Positions 7,370 to 14,100 of a DNA stretch of 25,133 nt are shown here, one piece after another; position 1 is the stretch's first letter; each line of letters starts with the position of its first letter. A program made the position numbers and the translations under genes. Location of the stretch: the NCBI GenBank assembly GCA_964624395.1, contig CAZUWY010000023.1:1-25133 (forward strand), written 5' to 3'. The notes beneath the pieces are model-generated. The model was not told where the DNA came from, did not search any database, and was given only the letters and a program-made list of their open reading frames with translations. The stretch is from UBA1046 sp964624395. Its GTDB lineage: Bacteria > Bacillota > Clostridia > Saccharofermentanales > DTU023.

Positions 7370-8419
7370 TCAAAACAGCCAAAAGAATAATTTTGCCATG
7401 CCATAACCGACCAGCCCGCAGCCGGGAAAGGTTAAGACCCAGGCCAAGACCATATCCTTGACGACCGTCCAGTTAACTCGACTTAGTCCCCGTGAAGCTC
7501 CCACTCCCATTATAGACGTGGTTTTCGTATGTGTTGTACTGACAGGCAGCCCCAGAACCTGAGCCAAAAGCAAGCAGGCAGCACCGGACAAATCAGCTGC
7601 AAACCCCTGATACTGATCAAGCTTAACCATGTCCATACCCACAGATTTGATGATTCTGTAACCGCCAATACTGGTCCCTAAAGCCATCACTGCGCTGGCT
7701 ACAATCATCAGCCAAACTGGGATGGTGAAACTATGAATATCACTTTTACCCAGATTGAGAAAACTGCCTAACATAAAGACAGCCATGAATTTTTGACCGT
7801 CTTGTGCTCCGTGCATGAAAGCCATGCCTGCTGCTCCAGCAATTTGCGCTTTCTGAAAAAACCGGTTGGCCTTGCGGCGCTCGGCATGGCGAAACAAGAA
7901 TTCAAGCAGACGAGAGATAAAAAAGCCTGAACCAAAGCCGGCAATTAAAGAGATAAGAAGGCCGTAAACTACCTTGATCCACTCTGCGCCATTAATCCCG
8001 CCCAAGCCATTTTGCAGGGCTATTGCTGCCCCGGACAGTCCTGCAATCAAGGCATGGCTCTCACTGGTGGGGATGCCAAAGCTCCAGGCAGACATGGCCC
8101 AGACGACAATAGAAACCATTGCTGCGCACAAAGCGATCAGGCTATAGCCGGTATTGCCGCCAAAATCAACCATGTTAAAAACGGTTTCAGCCACTGTGGC
8201 GCTAATAAGTGAAGTAATCAGAACGCCAAAAAAATTCATCACTGAAGCTAAAATAATAGCAGGGCGCACTCCAATCGCTCTGGTTGAAACAGCTGTCGCA
8301 ATGGCATTGGGTGCATCTGTCCAGCCATTGACCAAAATAACAGCTAAGGTAAGGACCACGGTAATTGTAAAAACAGGATCCGCAAGTTGCTCAACAAAAG
8401 CAGAAAAGGAAATACTCAT
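7370..8419 (-). CDS. pit: Pit family low-affinity inorganic phosphate transporter
   Basis: A 349-aa integral membrane protein for uptake of metal-phosphate, driven by an ion gradient. Both family repeats are present: GWTDAPNAIATAVSTRAI near residues 32-49 and LGLPVSTTHTKTTSIMGVG near residues 291-309. About ten hydrophobic spans can be traced. Length is that of the short bacterial and archaeal Pit type, without the long central loop of E. coli PitA. The ATG start at 8419 has only a weak GAGAG about 11 bases upstream. It heads an operon with the DUF47 gene. The 278-bp upstream region contains a perfect 8-bp inverted repeat (8501-8522) that could be an operator. No PhoP box could be recognised with confidence. 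Phosphate against sulfate specificity cannot be fully told from sequence, but the DUF47 partner favours phosphate. Confidence 0.93.
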   Translation of the reverse strand: MSISFSAFVEQLADPVFTITVVLTLAVILVNGWTDAPNAIATAVSTRAIGVRPAIILASVMNFFGVLITSLISATVAETVFNMVDFGGNTGYSLIALCAAMVSIVVWAMSAWSFGIPTSESHALIAGLSGAAIALQNGLGGINGAEWIKVVYGLLISLIAGFGSGFFISRLLEFLFRHAERRKANRFFQKAQIAGAAGMAFMHGAQDGQKFMAVFMLGSFLNLGKSDIHSFTIPVWLMIVASAVMALGTSIGGYRIIKSVGMDMVKLDQYQGFAADLSGAACLLLAQVLGLPVSTTHTKTTSIMGVGASRGLSRVNWTVVKDMVLAWVLTFPGCGLVGYGMAKLFFWLF

Positions 8420-8500
8420 AGCAAAAAATGCTCTCTAAAAGACCATAGCTTCATAATTTAATTTTACCAAGGTCAAGCAAAAACACAAGGAATAATTCCG

Positions 8501-8522
8501 CAGGCAGATCATTTTCTGCCTG
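8501..8522. repeat. Perfect inverted repeat upstream of pit
   Basis: CAGGCAGA and TCTGCCTG pair perfectly over 8 bp with a 6-base spacer. No U-tract follows on either strand, so it is not a normal terminator. It lies about 80 bp before the pit start codon, where a regulator site or a leader hairpin could be. Its role is not known. Confidence 0.5.
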
Positions 8523-8599
8523 GATAATTCAGTGGATTAGATCTTAAAAAACCGATTAATTAGCTTTCTTTGTTTTTCAGCCGGCCAGAGGTCTTTCAC

Positions 8600-8650
8600 A
8601 AAAAAGCTGCTAGATAATTAATCCCTCACCGGCCACTACCTAACTAGCAG
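8600..8650 (-). terminator. Possible terminator of csaA
   Basis: On the minus strand CTGCTAG (8650-8644) pairs with CTAGCAG (8613-8607), and a CTTTTTT tract follows at once. The stem is only 7 bp and the loop about 30 bases, so it would be an unusual intrinsic terminator. It lies 48 bp after the csaA stop codon, where one is expected. Confidence 0.4.
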
Positions 8651-8697
8651 TTATTCTAGCTTCAATATCAATTAAGTATCCTTGTTAAAATAATCTG

Positions 8698-9027
8698 TCA
8701 GCCTAATTTGTCGCCTTTTTTTACCGTGCGCTCCGGTTGAATCAAGACCACTCCTTGGGCTGAATATATGCCCAAAACCAATACCTCGGACATGAAATCC
8801 GCTATCTGCCTGGGTGGAAAATTAACCACACCCAAAACTTGCTTACCGATAAGCTCATCCTTGCTATAACAATCTGTAATCTGTGCACTAGATTTTTTCA
8901 AGCCAATTTCACTGCCAAAATCAAGCCATAACTTGTAGGCGGGCTTTTTGGCCAGATGAAAATCTTCAACCTGACATATCTCTCCCACTCTAATATCCAG
9001 TTTGATGAAATCTTCAAATTCAGCCAT
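8698..9027 (-). CDS. csaA: CsaA-like tRNA-binding-domain chaperone
   Basis: A 109-aa protein made of one tRNA-binding OB-fold domain, as in Bacillus CsaA (about 110 aa), which binds peptides and has been described as a secretion-linked chaperone. Family signatures are FIKLDIRVGEI, KPAYKLWLDFG, GLKKSSAQIT and GKQVLGVVNFPPRQIADFMSEVLVLG, covering nearly the whole chain; the last is nearly diagnostic. The ATG at 9027 is chosen over the ATG two codons upstream at 9033 because AGAGG then has a spacing of 6 bases instead of none. It stands alone: the DsrE-like gene is 285 bp upstream on the same strand. It could alternatively be a stand-alone tRNA-binding protein related to the MetRS C-terminal domain, but the CsaA match is better. 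Confidence 0.93.
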   Translation of the reverse strand: MAEFEDFIKLDIRVGEICQVEDFHLAKKPAYKLWLDFGSEIGLKKSSAQITDCYSKDELIGKQVLGVVNFPPRQIADFMSEVLVLGIYSAQGVVLIQPERTVKKGDKLG

Positions 9028-9196
9028 TAACATCCTCTAAAAAGAATTATTTGCCATATATATTTCAAAGTGGTCTTTGCTTGCTCTCACAAAAAATCTC
9101 TCGACCAGTAAGAAGCAAAGGGATTAAATCAGCCTATTAAAGCATCAATATTTTTCTGCCTATCAAACAAGCAAAAGGCTGTTCAATTGGCTACTG

Positions 9197-9290
9197 CTAA
9201 GCCCAAAGTCTGCCAGAATTAAATCAGTAGAATAAGAGCTTCTAAGCTTAAAAATTAAAAAACTGTAAGTTTTTCTTCAGCTGGGCTTAG
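9197..9290. repeat. Long-range inverted repeat enclosing a small A/T hairpin
   Basis: CTAAGCCCA (9197-9205) and TGGGCTTAG (9282-9290) are perfect 9-bp complements enclosing about 76 bases, within which 9258-9264 and 9268-9274 form a 7-bp A/T-rich hairpin. It lies between the DsrE-like gene and csaA. It could be a structured leader or 3' end, but no U-tract or known RNA motif is seen. Confidence 0.35.
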
Positions 9291-9311
9291 GATTAACCTA
9301 ATTTACTTTAT

Positions 9312-9626
9312 TTATGGCCTAATATAGGCATAGCCGTCCTTTTGCCTGCAGGCGATTTCCACCACTCCTGAGGGAACTGCACGCACACCTTCTGGCAGAT
9401 TTTCAGGGTCGAGGCCGAATTTGCGCAACGCATTGCCACAACCGACAAAGTCTACTTTGCCGACTAACTCTTCCGGTAGCGGATTTTTTTCGCCATATAA
9501 AGTGACGGCGGCAGCGTAAGCTACAATCTCAATAGTGGCATCTGGCATTTCCTGTAAAAAATTACCAACATTAACAAGTGTCAAGGGCCATTTTTCTTCT
9601 TCATCAAGATGAAATACTACTTTCAT
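9312..9626 (-). CDS. DsrE/DsrF-like family protein
   Basis: 104 aa. DsrE-fold proteins carry or transfer sulfur through a conserved cysteine, or bind small ligands; many small clostridial members have no known function. The N-terminus MKVVFHLDEEEKWPLTLVNVGNFL and the strand TIEIVAYAAAVTLY match the family. Cysteines occur in VDFVGCGNALRKFGL, the usual position of the family's Cys before the long helix, and in VEIACRQKDGYAYIRP near the C-terminus. The ATG at 9626 has GGAGGT 6 bases upstream. It begins 66 bp after the M16C protease gene on the same strand with no convincing terminator between, so cotranscription is possible. Sulfur transfer is inference; no dsr or tus genes are near. Confidence 0.85.
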   Translation of the reverse strand: MKVVFHLDEEEKWPLTLVNVGNFLQEMPDATIEIVAYAAAVTLYGEKNPLPEELVGKVDFVGCGNALRKFGLDPENLPEGVRAVPSGVVEIACRQKDGYAYIRP

Positions 9627-9692
9627 AACAGACCTCCATATGGCTATTTTTTTAAGTTTAAATTAGATAGAGCAAAAACAAAAGCTTTCAGT

Positions 9693-12578
9693 TTAGCTGA
9701 TATCGATCAATGAGAGATCTCCTTCTTCATCAATCGCCTCCTGGGGCCCGATCAGGCAGATGGCCCCATCCTGTATTGCTTCCTCAAGTGTTGAAGCCAA
9801 GAGAAAAAGCTCCTCCGGCTTGGCCTCCATCAGCTCTTTGCGCGCAATCAATGCCTTCTGTGCAGAATAACCGGAAAAATACCATTGATCGGCTACATCG
9901 GACTGTATCTTATAGGAAAGATCCGGGTCAAAGCTTCCAAGCTTGCCCATAATAAATCTTTCAATATCGTTTTCGCCCGAGCAAAATTCTTTTATAAATT
10001 CCCCCGACCCTTGATAAATCTTAAGGGAATTAGAGGGCAAAGGATCTCTATAGGAAAAAAATGAGCATTTAGCTTCTCTATCAATCGAAAAGCCTGCTCC
10101 ATAGGCACCAGCTTGCACACGAATTTTGTTCCAGAGGTACTCAAGACTCAAGATCTGATCCAGGGCCAGCCATTTGCCTGAAAAGCTGCCGCCAGACTGA
10201 CTTAAATCGCAACCCAGGCAAGCATAGGAGACTGCCGAGGGGATCGCAACAGCTTCCCTCTTTGGATAGTTTAATTTAAAGTCTGCATATTCTTTTTCAG
10301 ACGGCTGGCCTAAGGGGAATAAATTGGCAATCTTGTTAATTAGTTTTTCGTCTTTATCCCCGGTAATACTGATTGTCAGTCTTTTTTGAGTAAATATCCT
10401 CTTTTGAAAATCTTCAGCCCACAAGATATACTCCTGCCAATTATTGTCAAAATCCTGAAGGAAATCTTTCAGCCAGACAATATAGGAAATGCCATCTGCC
10501 GCTTCTAGTGCAGCTCCTTTAATGGAATAATGCCCTCTCACCCTCCTGCTGCCAAAGCTATGCGCACTCATGTTCACAGCCTGGCGCAGATATTCCCTGT
10601 TTTGCAGCATCTGAGCATAAAACCTCTCCTTGTCATCAAACAAGCTGTCCTGCAAAATTTCTTGAACCAGCTCCAGGGCATATTCCGCCTCATCCTCCAG
10701 AACTGTTAGTCTTACCTGGAAAGAGAGCTTTGAATCTTTCTTATTTTCTTCTTTGCTGGCGATTTGGAAGGCATAGCTTAGGCTGCCGATATGCGTCTTG
10801 ATCTCCTGTTGCAAGGACTTAGTGTCTCGTTTAGCTGTTGGCAGCTGATCTAGTATCTCAGTTAAAAAATTAATTTTAGGCAAATCTATAAGCTCTGCAT
10901 CGGAGATGTCAAAATAAAGCTTCAAATAAATAATCCCTTTGGCCGGTGAAGGATGACTTATTATTTTAACCCCATCAACTTCAGCAACTAAAGTTTCCAG
11001 ATAGTCTGGGTCTTGTTTGAGATCTGCCAAACTCAGCTGAGGAATTGTCTTAAGCCCCTCTACGGTATCCGGGGTATTTTGCCAGCTTTCCAGCTCCCTG
11101 TTTGCCCTGATCAGTCCTTGTTTGTAAGAACTGCTCCAAAGCTTCTTTTCTTCTTCAAGTCTTTTTTGCTCTCTGGCTTCTCTTTCAAGACCAAACTCTT
11201 TGGAAGGAAGAGATTTCAGCTCCACCAGATTATCGTTTGCCAGCAAAATCTCCTTGAGCAGTTCTTCATAATAATTGCTGTCTATCTTTTTTCTCAGGGA
11301 GTCAAAATATTGGCCCGGTGTCAGATACAGAGCCGGATCGCCGCCGTAAAGCCAGGAGCTGAGGCTGCTGATGGCTAAAATAACACCTCTTGGCTCGTCA
11401 GGATCAAGAATCTGAAAATACAACTGATTTAAAGAAGCTCTAAGGTCGTCCTTGTCCAAGCCCTGCTCATATACAGCTTGTAAAGTATCATCAATTATTT
11501 TTTTAATCGCGGCAAAATCATCTGAGCTGGTGTTATGCGCTTCCAGGCCTAGCCAGGGCTGGGCTGTGCCGCCGGCAAGATACATGCGAAAATCCTGAGC
11601 CAGCTTGCTGTCTATGACAGCTTTTTTTAACAAAGCTTCATTGGAGCCAGCCAAAACATCACTTAGAATCTTGATGGCAAATTGCTTTTCAACATCGGCA
11701 AAATCACATACTATTGCTGCCAGAGAATAACGGCATTTATCCTCTGGATCCTCCTCAGAACCAATCTCATAATAATGGCTGGCGCTACCAGCTTTAGGCT
11801 CTTGCCGGGCGATGGAGATATTCATCTCTTTTTTGTCATAATGTGCTAAATATTCACTGTCAATTTTTTCTAAAACCTTGGCCAAAGGTAGATCACCGTC
11901 TAAAAAAAACAAGGCATTGGACGGATGATAAAATCTTGCATAGGAGGCTTTAAAACTCTCATAATCCAGATCAAGAATACTTTCAGGATGTCCCCCAGAC
12001 TCAAAGCGATAACAGCTGTCCGGAAACAAAAGACGATAAATCTCGCTTTTGGCTCTTTGCCCTAAAGAAGAAGAGGCACCCTTCATCTCATTAAAAACCA
12101 CCCCCTGATAAGATGGTTCACCCTCTTCATTAAAAGCGTAATGCCAGCCTTCCTGCTGAAAGATCTTGGGGTCCTTCAGCACTGCAGGCGAAAAGACAGC
12201 GTCCAGATAAACAGCGACCAGATTGAAAAAATCTTTTTCGTTTCTGCTCGAAACCGGGTACATGGTTTTATCCTTAAAAGTCATCGCATTAAGAAATGTA
12301 TTGACTGAGCTCTTTAATAGCTCGGCAAAAGGCTCTTTCACCTGGTATTTTTCCGAACCTCCCAAAACAGCATGCTCCAAAATATGAAATATGCCCGTAT
12401 CATCTTCAGGGATGGTCTTAAAGGCAACAGAAAATGTCTTGTTTTGTTCTTTCCTCTCAAGCCAAATCAGTTGAGCCCCACTCTTTAGATGGCTAAACTC
12501 ATACAGCGTTGCCTTGATTTCAGCCAACTCGCGTATGCTGTCAATCTTAAATCCATGTAATTTATCTGCTACTTTCAT
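9693..12578 (-). CDS. M16C (presequence protease / PreP-like) zinc metallopeptidase
   Basis: 961 aa, the usual length of the PreP/Cym1/falcilysin group, which degrades short unfolded peptides inside a closed clam-shell chamber. The inverted zinc motif HILEH is at H65/E68/H69, and the third ligand is E164 in VVFNEMKG, 95 residues later, as in PreP. LEHAVLGGSEKYQVKEPF and FLNAMTFKDKTMYPVSS are family signatures. The four M16-type domains follow: an active half, a coiled linker (about 475-520, rich in Glu, Lys and Arg) and an inactive second half with LSFQVRLTVLEDE and RVQAGAYGAG. No signal peptide is seen, so it is probably cytoplasmic. ATG 12578 is chosen because AAAGG lies 8 bases upstream; a GTG three codons earlier overlaps that site. 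The DsrE-like gene follows. Confidence 0.95.
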   Translation of the reverse strand: MKVADKLHGFKIDSIRELAEIKATLYEFSHLKSGAQLIWLERKEQNKTFSVAFKTIPEDDTGIFHILEHAVLGGSEKYQVKEPFAELLKSSVNTFLNAMTFKDKTMYPVSSRNEKDFFNLVAVYLDAVFSPAVLKDPKIFQQEGWHYAFNEEGEPSYQGVVFNEMKGASSSLGQRAKSEIYRLLFPDSCYRFESGGHPESILDLDYESFKASYARFYHPSNALFFLDGDLPLAKVLEKIDSEYLAHYDKKEMNISIARQEPKAGSASHYYEIGSEEDPEDKCRYSLAAIVCDFADVEKQFAIKILSDVLAGSNEALLKKAVIDSKLAQDFRMYLAGGTAQPWLGLEAHNTSSDDFAAIKKIIDDTLQAVYEQGLDKDDLRASLNQLYFQILDPDEPRGVILAISSLSSWLYGGDPALYLTPGQYFDSLRKKIDSNYYEELLKEILLANDNLVELKSLPSKEFGLEREAREQKRLEEEKKLWSSSYKQGLIRANRELESWQNTPDTVEGLKTIPQLSLADLKQDPDYLETLVAEVDGVKIISHPSPAKGIIYLKLYFDISDAELIDLPKINFLTEILDQLPTAKRDTKSLQQEIKTHIGSLSYAFQIASKEENKKDSKLSFQVRLTVLEDEAEYALELVQEILQDSLFDDKERFYAQMLQNREYLRQAVNMSAHSFGSRRVRGHYSIKGAALEAADGISYIVWLKDFLQDFDNNWQEYILWAEDFQKRIFTQKRLTISITGDKDEKLINKIANLFPLGQPSEKEYADFKLNYPKREAVAIPSAVSYACLGCDLSQSGGSFSGKWLALDQILSLEYLWNKIRVQAGAYGAGFSIDREAKCSFFSYRDPLPSNSLKIYQGSGEFIKEFCSGENDIERFIMGKLGSFDPDLSYKIQSDVADQWYFSGYSAQKALIARKELMEAKPEELFLLASTLEEAIQDGAICLIGPQEAIDEEGDLSLIDIS

Positions 12579-13671
12579 TATCTTCACCTTTCAGTTTGTG
12601 CTCAAAATTTTCCTTGCCTTTGAATTTGATCCTACCCAAATAGATCTAGGCATATTCTACAATTTATCTCTCCTTTGGTCTTGCCCTTTGATTTTCTAGC
12701 TTCGAGCGAACGACTGATATCAATTATTGAATTTCAGAAGATCTTCCGGACTGCTTGAAGCCTCCACTCACCTCCCCGTGTGAGATGATCATTCTTTCAG
12801 TAGAGTATCGCAGCTGTTTTTGTTAAAAACACTTTCGCGCCACAGCTCTTTACTGTTTCTCTTATTTTTATTTTCATATAGAAATTTGGCAGTTTTGGCA
12901 GTGCATTTAATTAATGCCTGCCAAACACACTGATACTCTCGTTGGCCCTCATATTGGCTAGATAAAAAACTAGACCTAGCATCTCTTTGACCTATTGCGG
13001 TGAGCAGTTAATCTTTTGCCCTGTATCACTCAGATGTTAATTCCTGTAAGCAAAGAAACTTAAGCCCTGTTTTATAACCAGAAGAGAAGTACAAATATTA
13101 TTCACTGCGGTAATAATTCTCCCCAGTTCATTTGTTTACATGATAGATATCCGAATGGCTAAGCTAGTAAAAGATCTTATTGCCCAACAAAAAGGCCTCT
13201 TAACAAGCCTTTTGCTTTAACCGTCTCTACTGGAACAAGATCTGAAGAAAACAATATTTCTCCGCCTCAAAAAGAGATTTTGATTAGCAGCCCGCGTAAA
13301 CTCCATGCTCTATAGATTTACTCTAATTCATTTGATATAATGTCTAGACAATATGAAGAAATTATCTCTTTACTTACTGTAATATTTTCTTATATTACCG
13401 CGCTTAAGCAATATGACATCTTTTATGATAGTGTAAATATTTTAGTCATCCTTCTCGCCAGATATTTTTAATCTCAGCTGATTATAAAAATAATACCGTA
13501 GCGGATTAACTCTTCCGCCCTTTGAATATTTGCGTATAAGTACATAAATTCAACCAGGTTTTTTCGAATATCAGCCCGAAAACGGATCAATGTTCGTTCC
13601 AGAATATGAGATTATGGAGATACTCAGAAAATCGTCTCCAGCTTTTTGGAAATTGATTCATAAACATATGC
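12579..13671. other. 1.1-kb region without a recognisable gene
   Basis: The longest gap in the window, between the M16C protease gene and the tRNA-Lys terminator. All frames are broken by stops and no ORF has a good start with a ribosome binding site. It contains a hairpin with a 7-bp stem (AAAAGGC 13190-13196 with GCCTTTT 13207-13213) that could be a bidirectional terminator, a TATAAT at 13336-13341 without a -35 partner, and a 6-bp hairpin near 13615-13640 followed by TTTTT. No tRNA, rRNA, SRP RNA, tmRNA or 6S pattern was recognised. It may hold an unrecognised small RNA or be the remains of decayed genes. Confidence 0.5.
13190..13213. terminator. Possible terminator hairpin in the gene-poor region
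   Basis: AAAAGGC and GCCTTTT form a 7-bp stem with a 10-base loop, with A-rich sequence before and T-rich sequence after. It could end a transcript in either direction, but no gene is seen that would need it. Confidence 0.35.
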
Positions 13672-13707
13672 AAAAGCCCCTGTAACATTGTGGTTACAGG
13701 GGCTTTT
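13672..13707 (-). terminator. Intrinsic terminator of tRNA-Lys
   Basis: A perfect 15-bp stem: AAAAGCCCCTGTAAC (13672-13686) and its complement at 13693-13707, with a 6-base loop. The A and T runs at the ends make it usable from both strands. It begins 6 bases after the tRNA 3' end on the minus strand. Confidence 0.92.
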
Positions 13708-13712
13708 ATCTC

Positions 13713-13788
13713 TGGTACACCATCGGGGATTCGAACCCCGGACCCACTGATTAAGAGTCAGTTGCTCTACCGACTGAGCTAATGGTGC
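13713..13788 (-). tRNA. tRNA-Lys (anticodon CTT)
   Basis: A 76-base cloverleaf on the minus strand. The acceptor stem GCACCAT pairs with ATGGTGT (one G-U pair at the end), the discriminator is A and CCA is encoded. The D-arm has TAGCTCAGTCGGTAGAGCA; the anticodon stem ACTGA/TCAGT carries the loop CTCTTAA, giving CTT (codon AAG); the T-arm has GTTCGAATCC. It has its own consensus promoter (13800-13828) and terminator (13672-13707), so it is a single-gene transcript. Confidence 0.97.
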
Positions 13789-13799
13789 AAGGCAGAATC

Positions 13800-13828
13800 A
13801 TTATAGTTTTTAGATACGCCCTTGTCAA
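13800..13828 (-). promoter_or_regulatory. Consensus sigma-A promoter of tRNA-Lys
   Basis: On the minus strand TTGACA (13828-13823), 17-bp spacer, TATAAT (13805-13800): a perfect match to the housekeeping consensus. The tRNA starts about 12 bases downstream of the -10 box. It is divergent from the thrS promoter, whose -35 begins 5 bp away. Confidence 0.93.
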
Positions 13829-13833
13829 AGGAA

Positions 13834-13862
13834 TTGACAATTTTTATTTGAGGGACTATGAT
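13834..13862 (+). promoter_or_regulatory. Sigma-A promoter of the thrS leader
   Basis: TTGACA (13834-13839), 17-bp spacer, TATGAT (13857-13862): one base from the full consensus. Transcription should begin near 13869, at the 5' end of the T-box leader. Its -35 box and the opposing tRNA-Lys -35 box form a 7-bp inverted repeat with a 5-bp centre. Confidence 0.92.
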
Positions 13863-13868
13863 TCTAGA

Positions 13869-14083
13869 ATAAATGCAAAGACGGAACGAGTAATCGGACA
13901 AATGCCTGATGAGAGAGAGATTGTCGCGGCTGAGAGCATCTCCAGGCAACCCGGTGAAAACCACTCCTGAGCAGGATGTGAATTAAGCATTCCCGTGAAT
14001 CTGCGTCAAGGATTAATTGAGTAAAAGCAAAGGTGGAACCGTGCTTAGCACCCTTTGCCCCTAAATGGGCAAAGGTTTTTTTA
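13869..14083 (+). promoter_or_regulatory. T-box riboswitch (threonine specific) of thrS
   Basis: A leader that senses uncharged tRNA-Thr and controls readthrough into thrS. Stem I has AGTA (13889-13892) facing GAA and the specifier codon ACC (13960-13962), which encodes threonine. Its distal part GATGAGAGAGAG ... GGCTGAGAGCATC carries the usual AG-rich and GCTGAGAG motifs. The T-box sequence AAAGGTGGAACCGTGC is at 14029-14044, with GTGC-TTA-GCAC closing the antiterminator. The bulge UGGA should pair with a UCCA acceptor end, so it expects a U73 discriminator. A terminator overlaps the antiterminator's 3' strand. The exact 5' end is inferred from the promoter. Confidence 0.95.
14052..14082 (+). 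terminator. Conditional terminator of the thrS T-box
   Basis: CCTTTGCCC (14052-14060) pairs with GGGCAAAGG (14067-14075) around a 6-base loop, followed by seven T. The 5' strand is shared with the antiterminator, where CCTTT pairs with AAAGG of the T-box instead, so uncharged tRNA-Thr allows readthrough to thrS 18 bases further on. Confidence 0.94.
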
Positions 14084-14100
14084 TTTATTTGGAGGAAAAT

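Noticed and set aside
13141..13215. tRNA-like stretch (GAATGGCTAAGCTAGTAAAAG)-type D-arm resemblance in the gene-poor region
   Set aside because: Only the D-arm resembles a tRNA; there is no T-arm GTTCRA sequence, acceptor stem or CCA.
14065..14100. Upstream extension of thrS by 12 codons
   Set aside because: The extension lies inside the T-box terminator hairpin, and the ATG at 14101 has the GGAGG and matches the normal TGS N-terminus.
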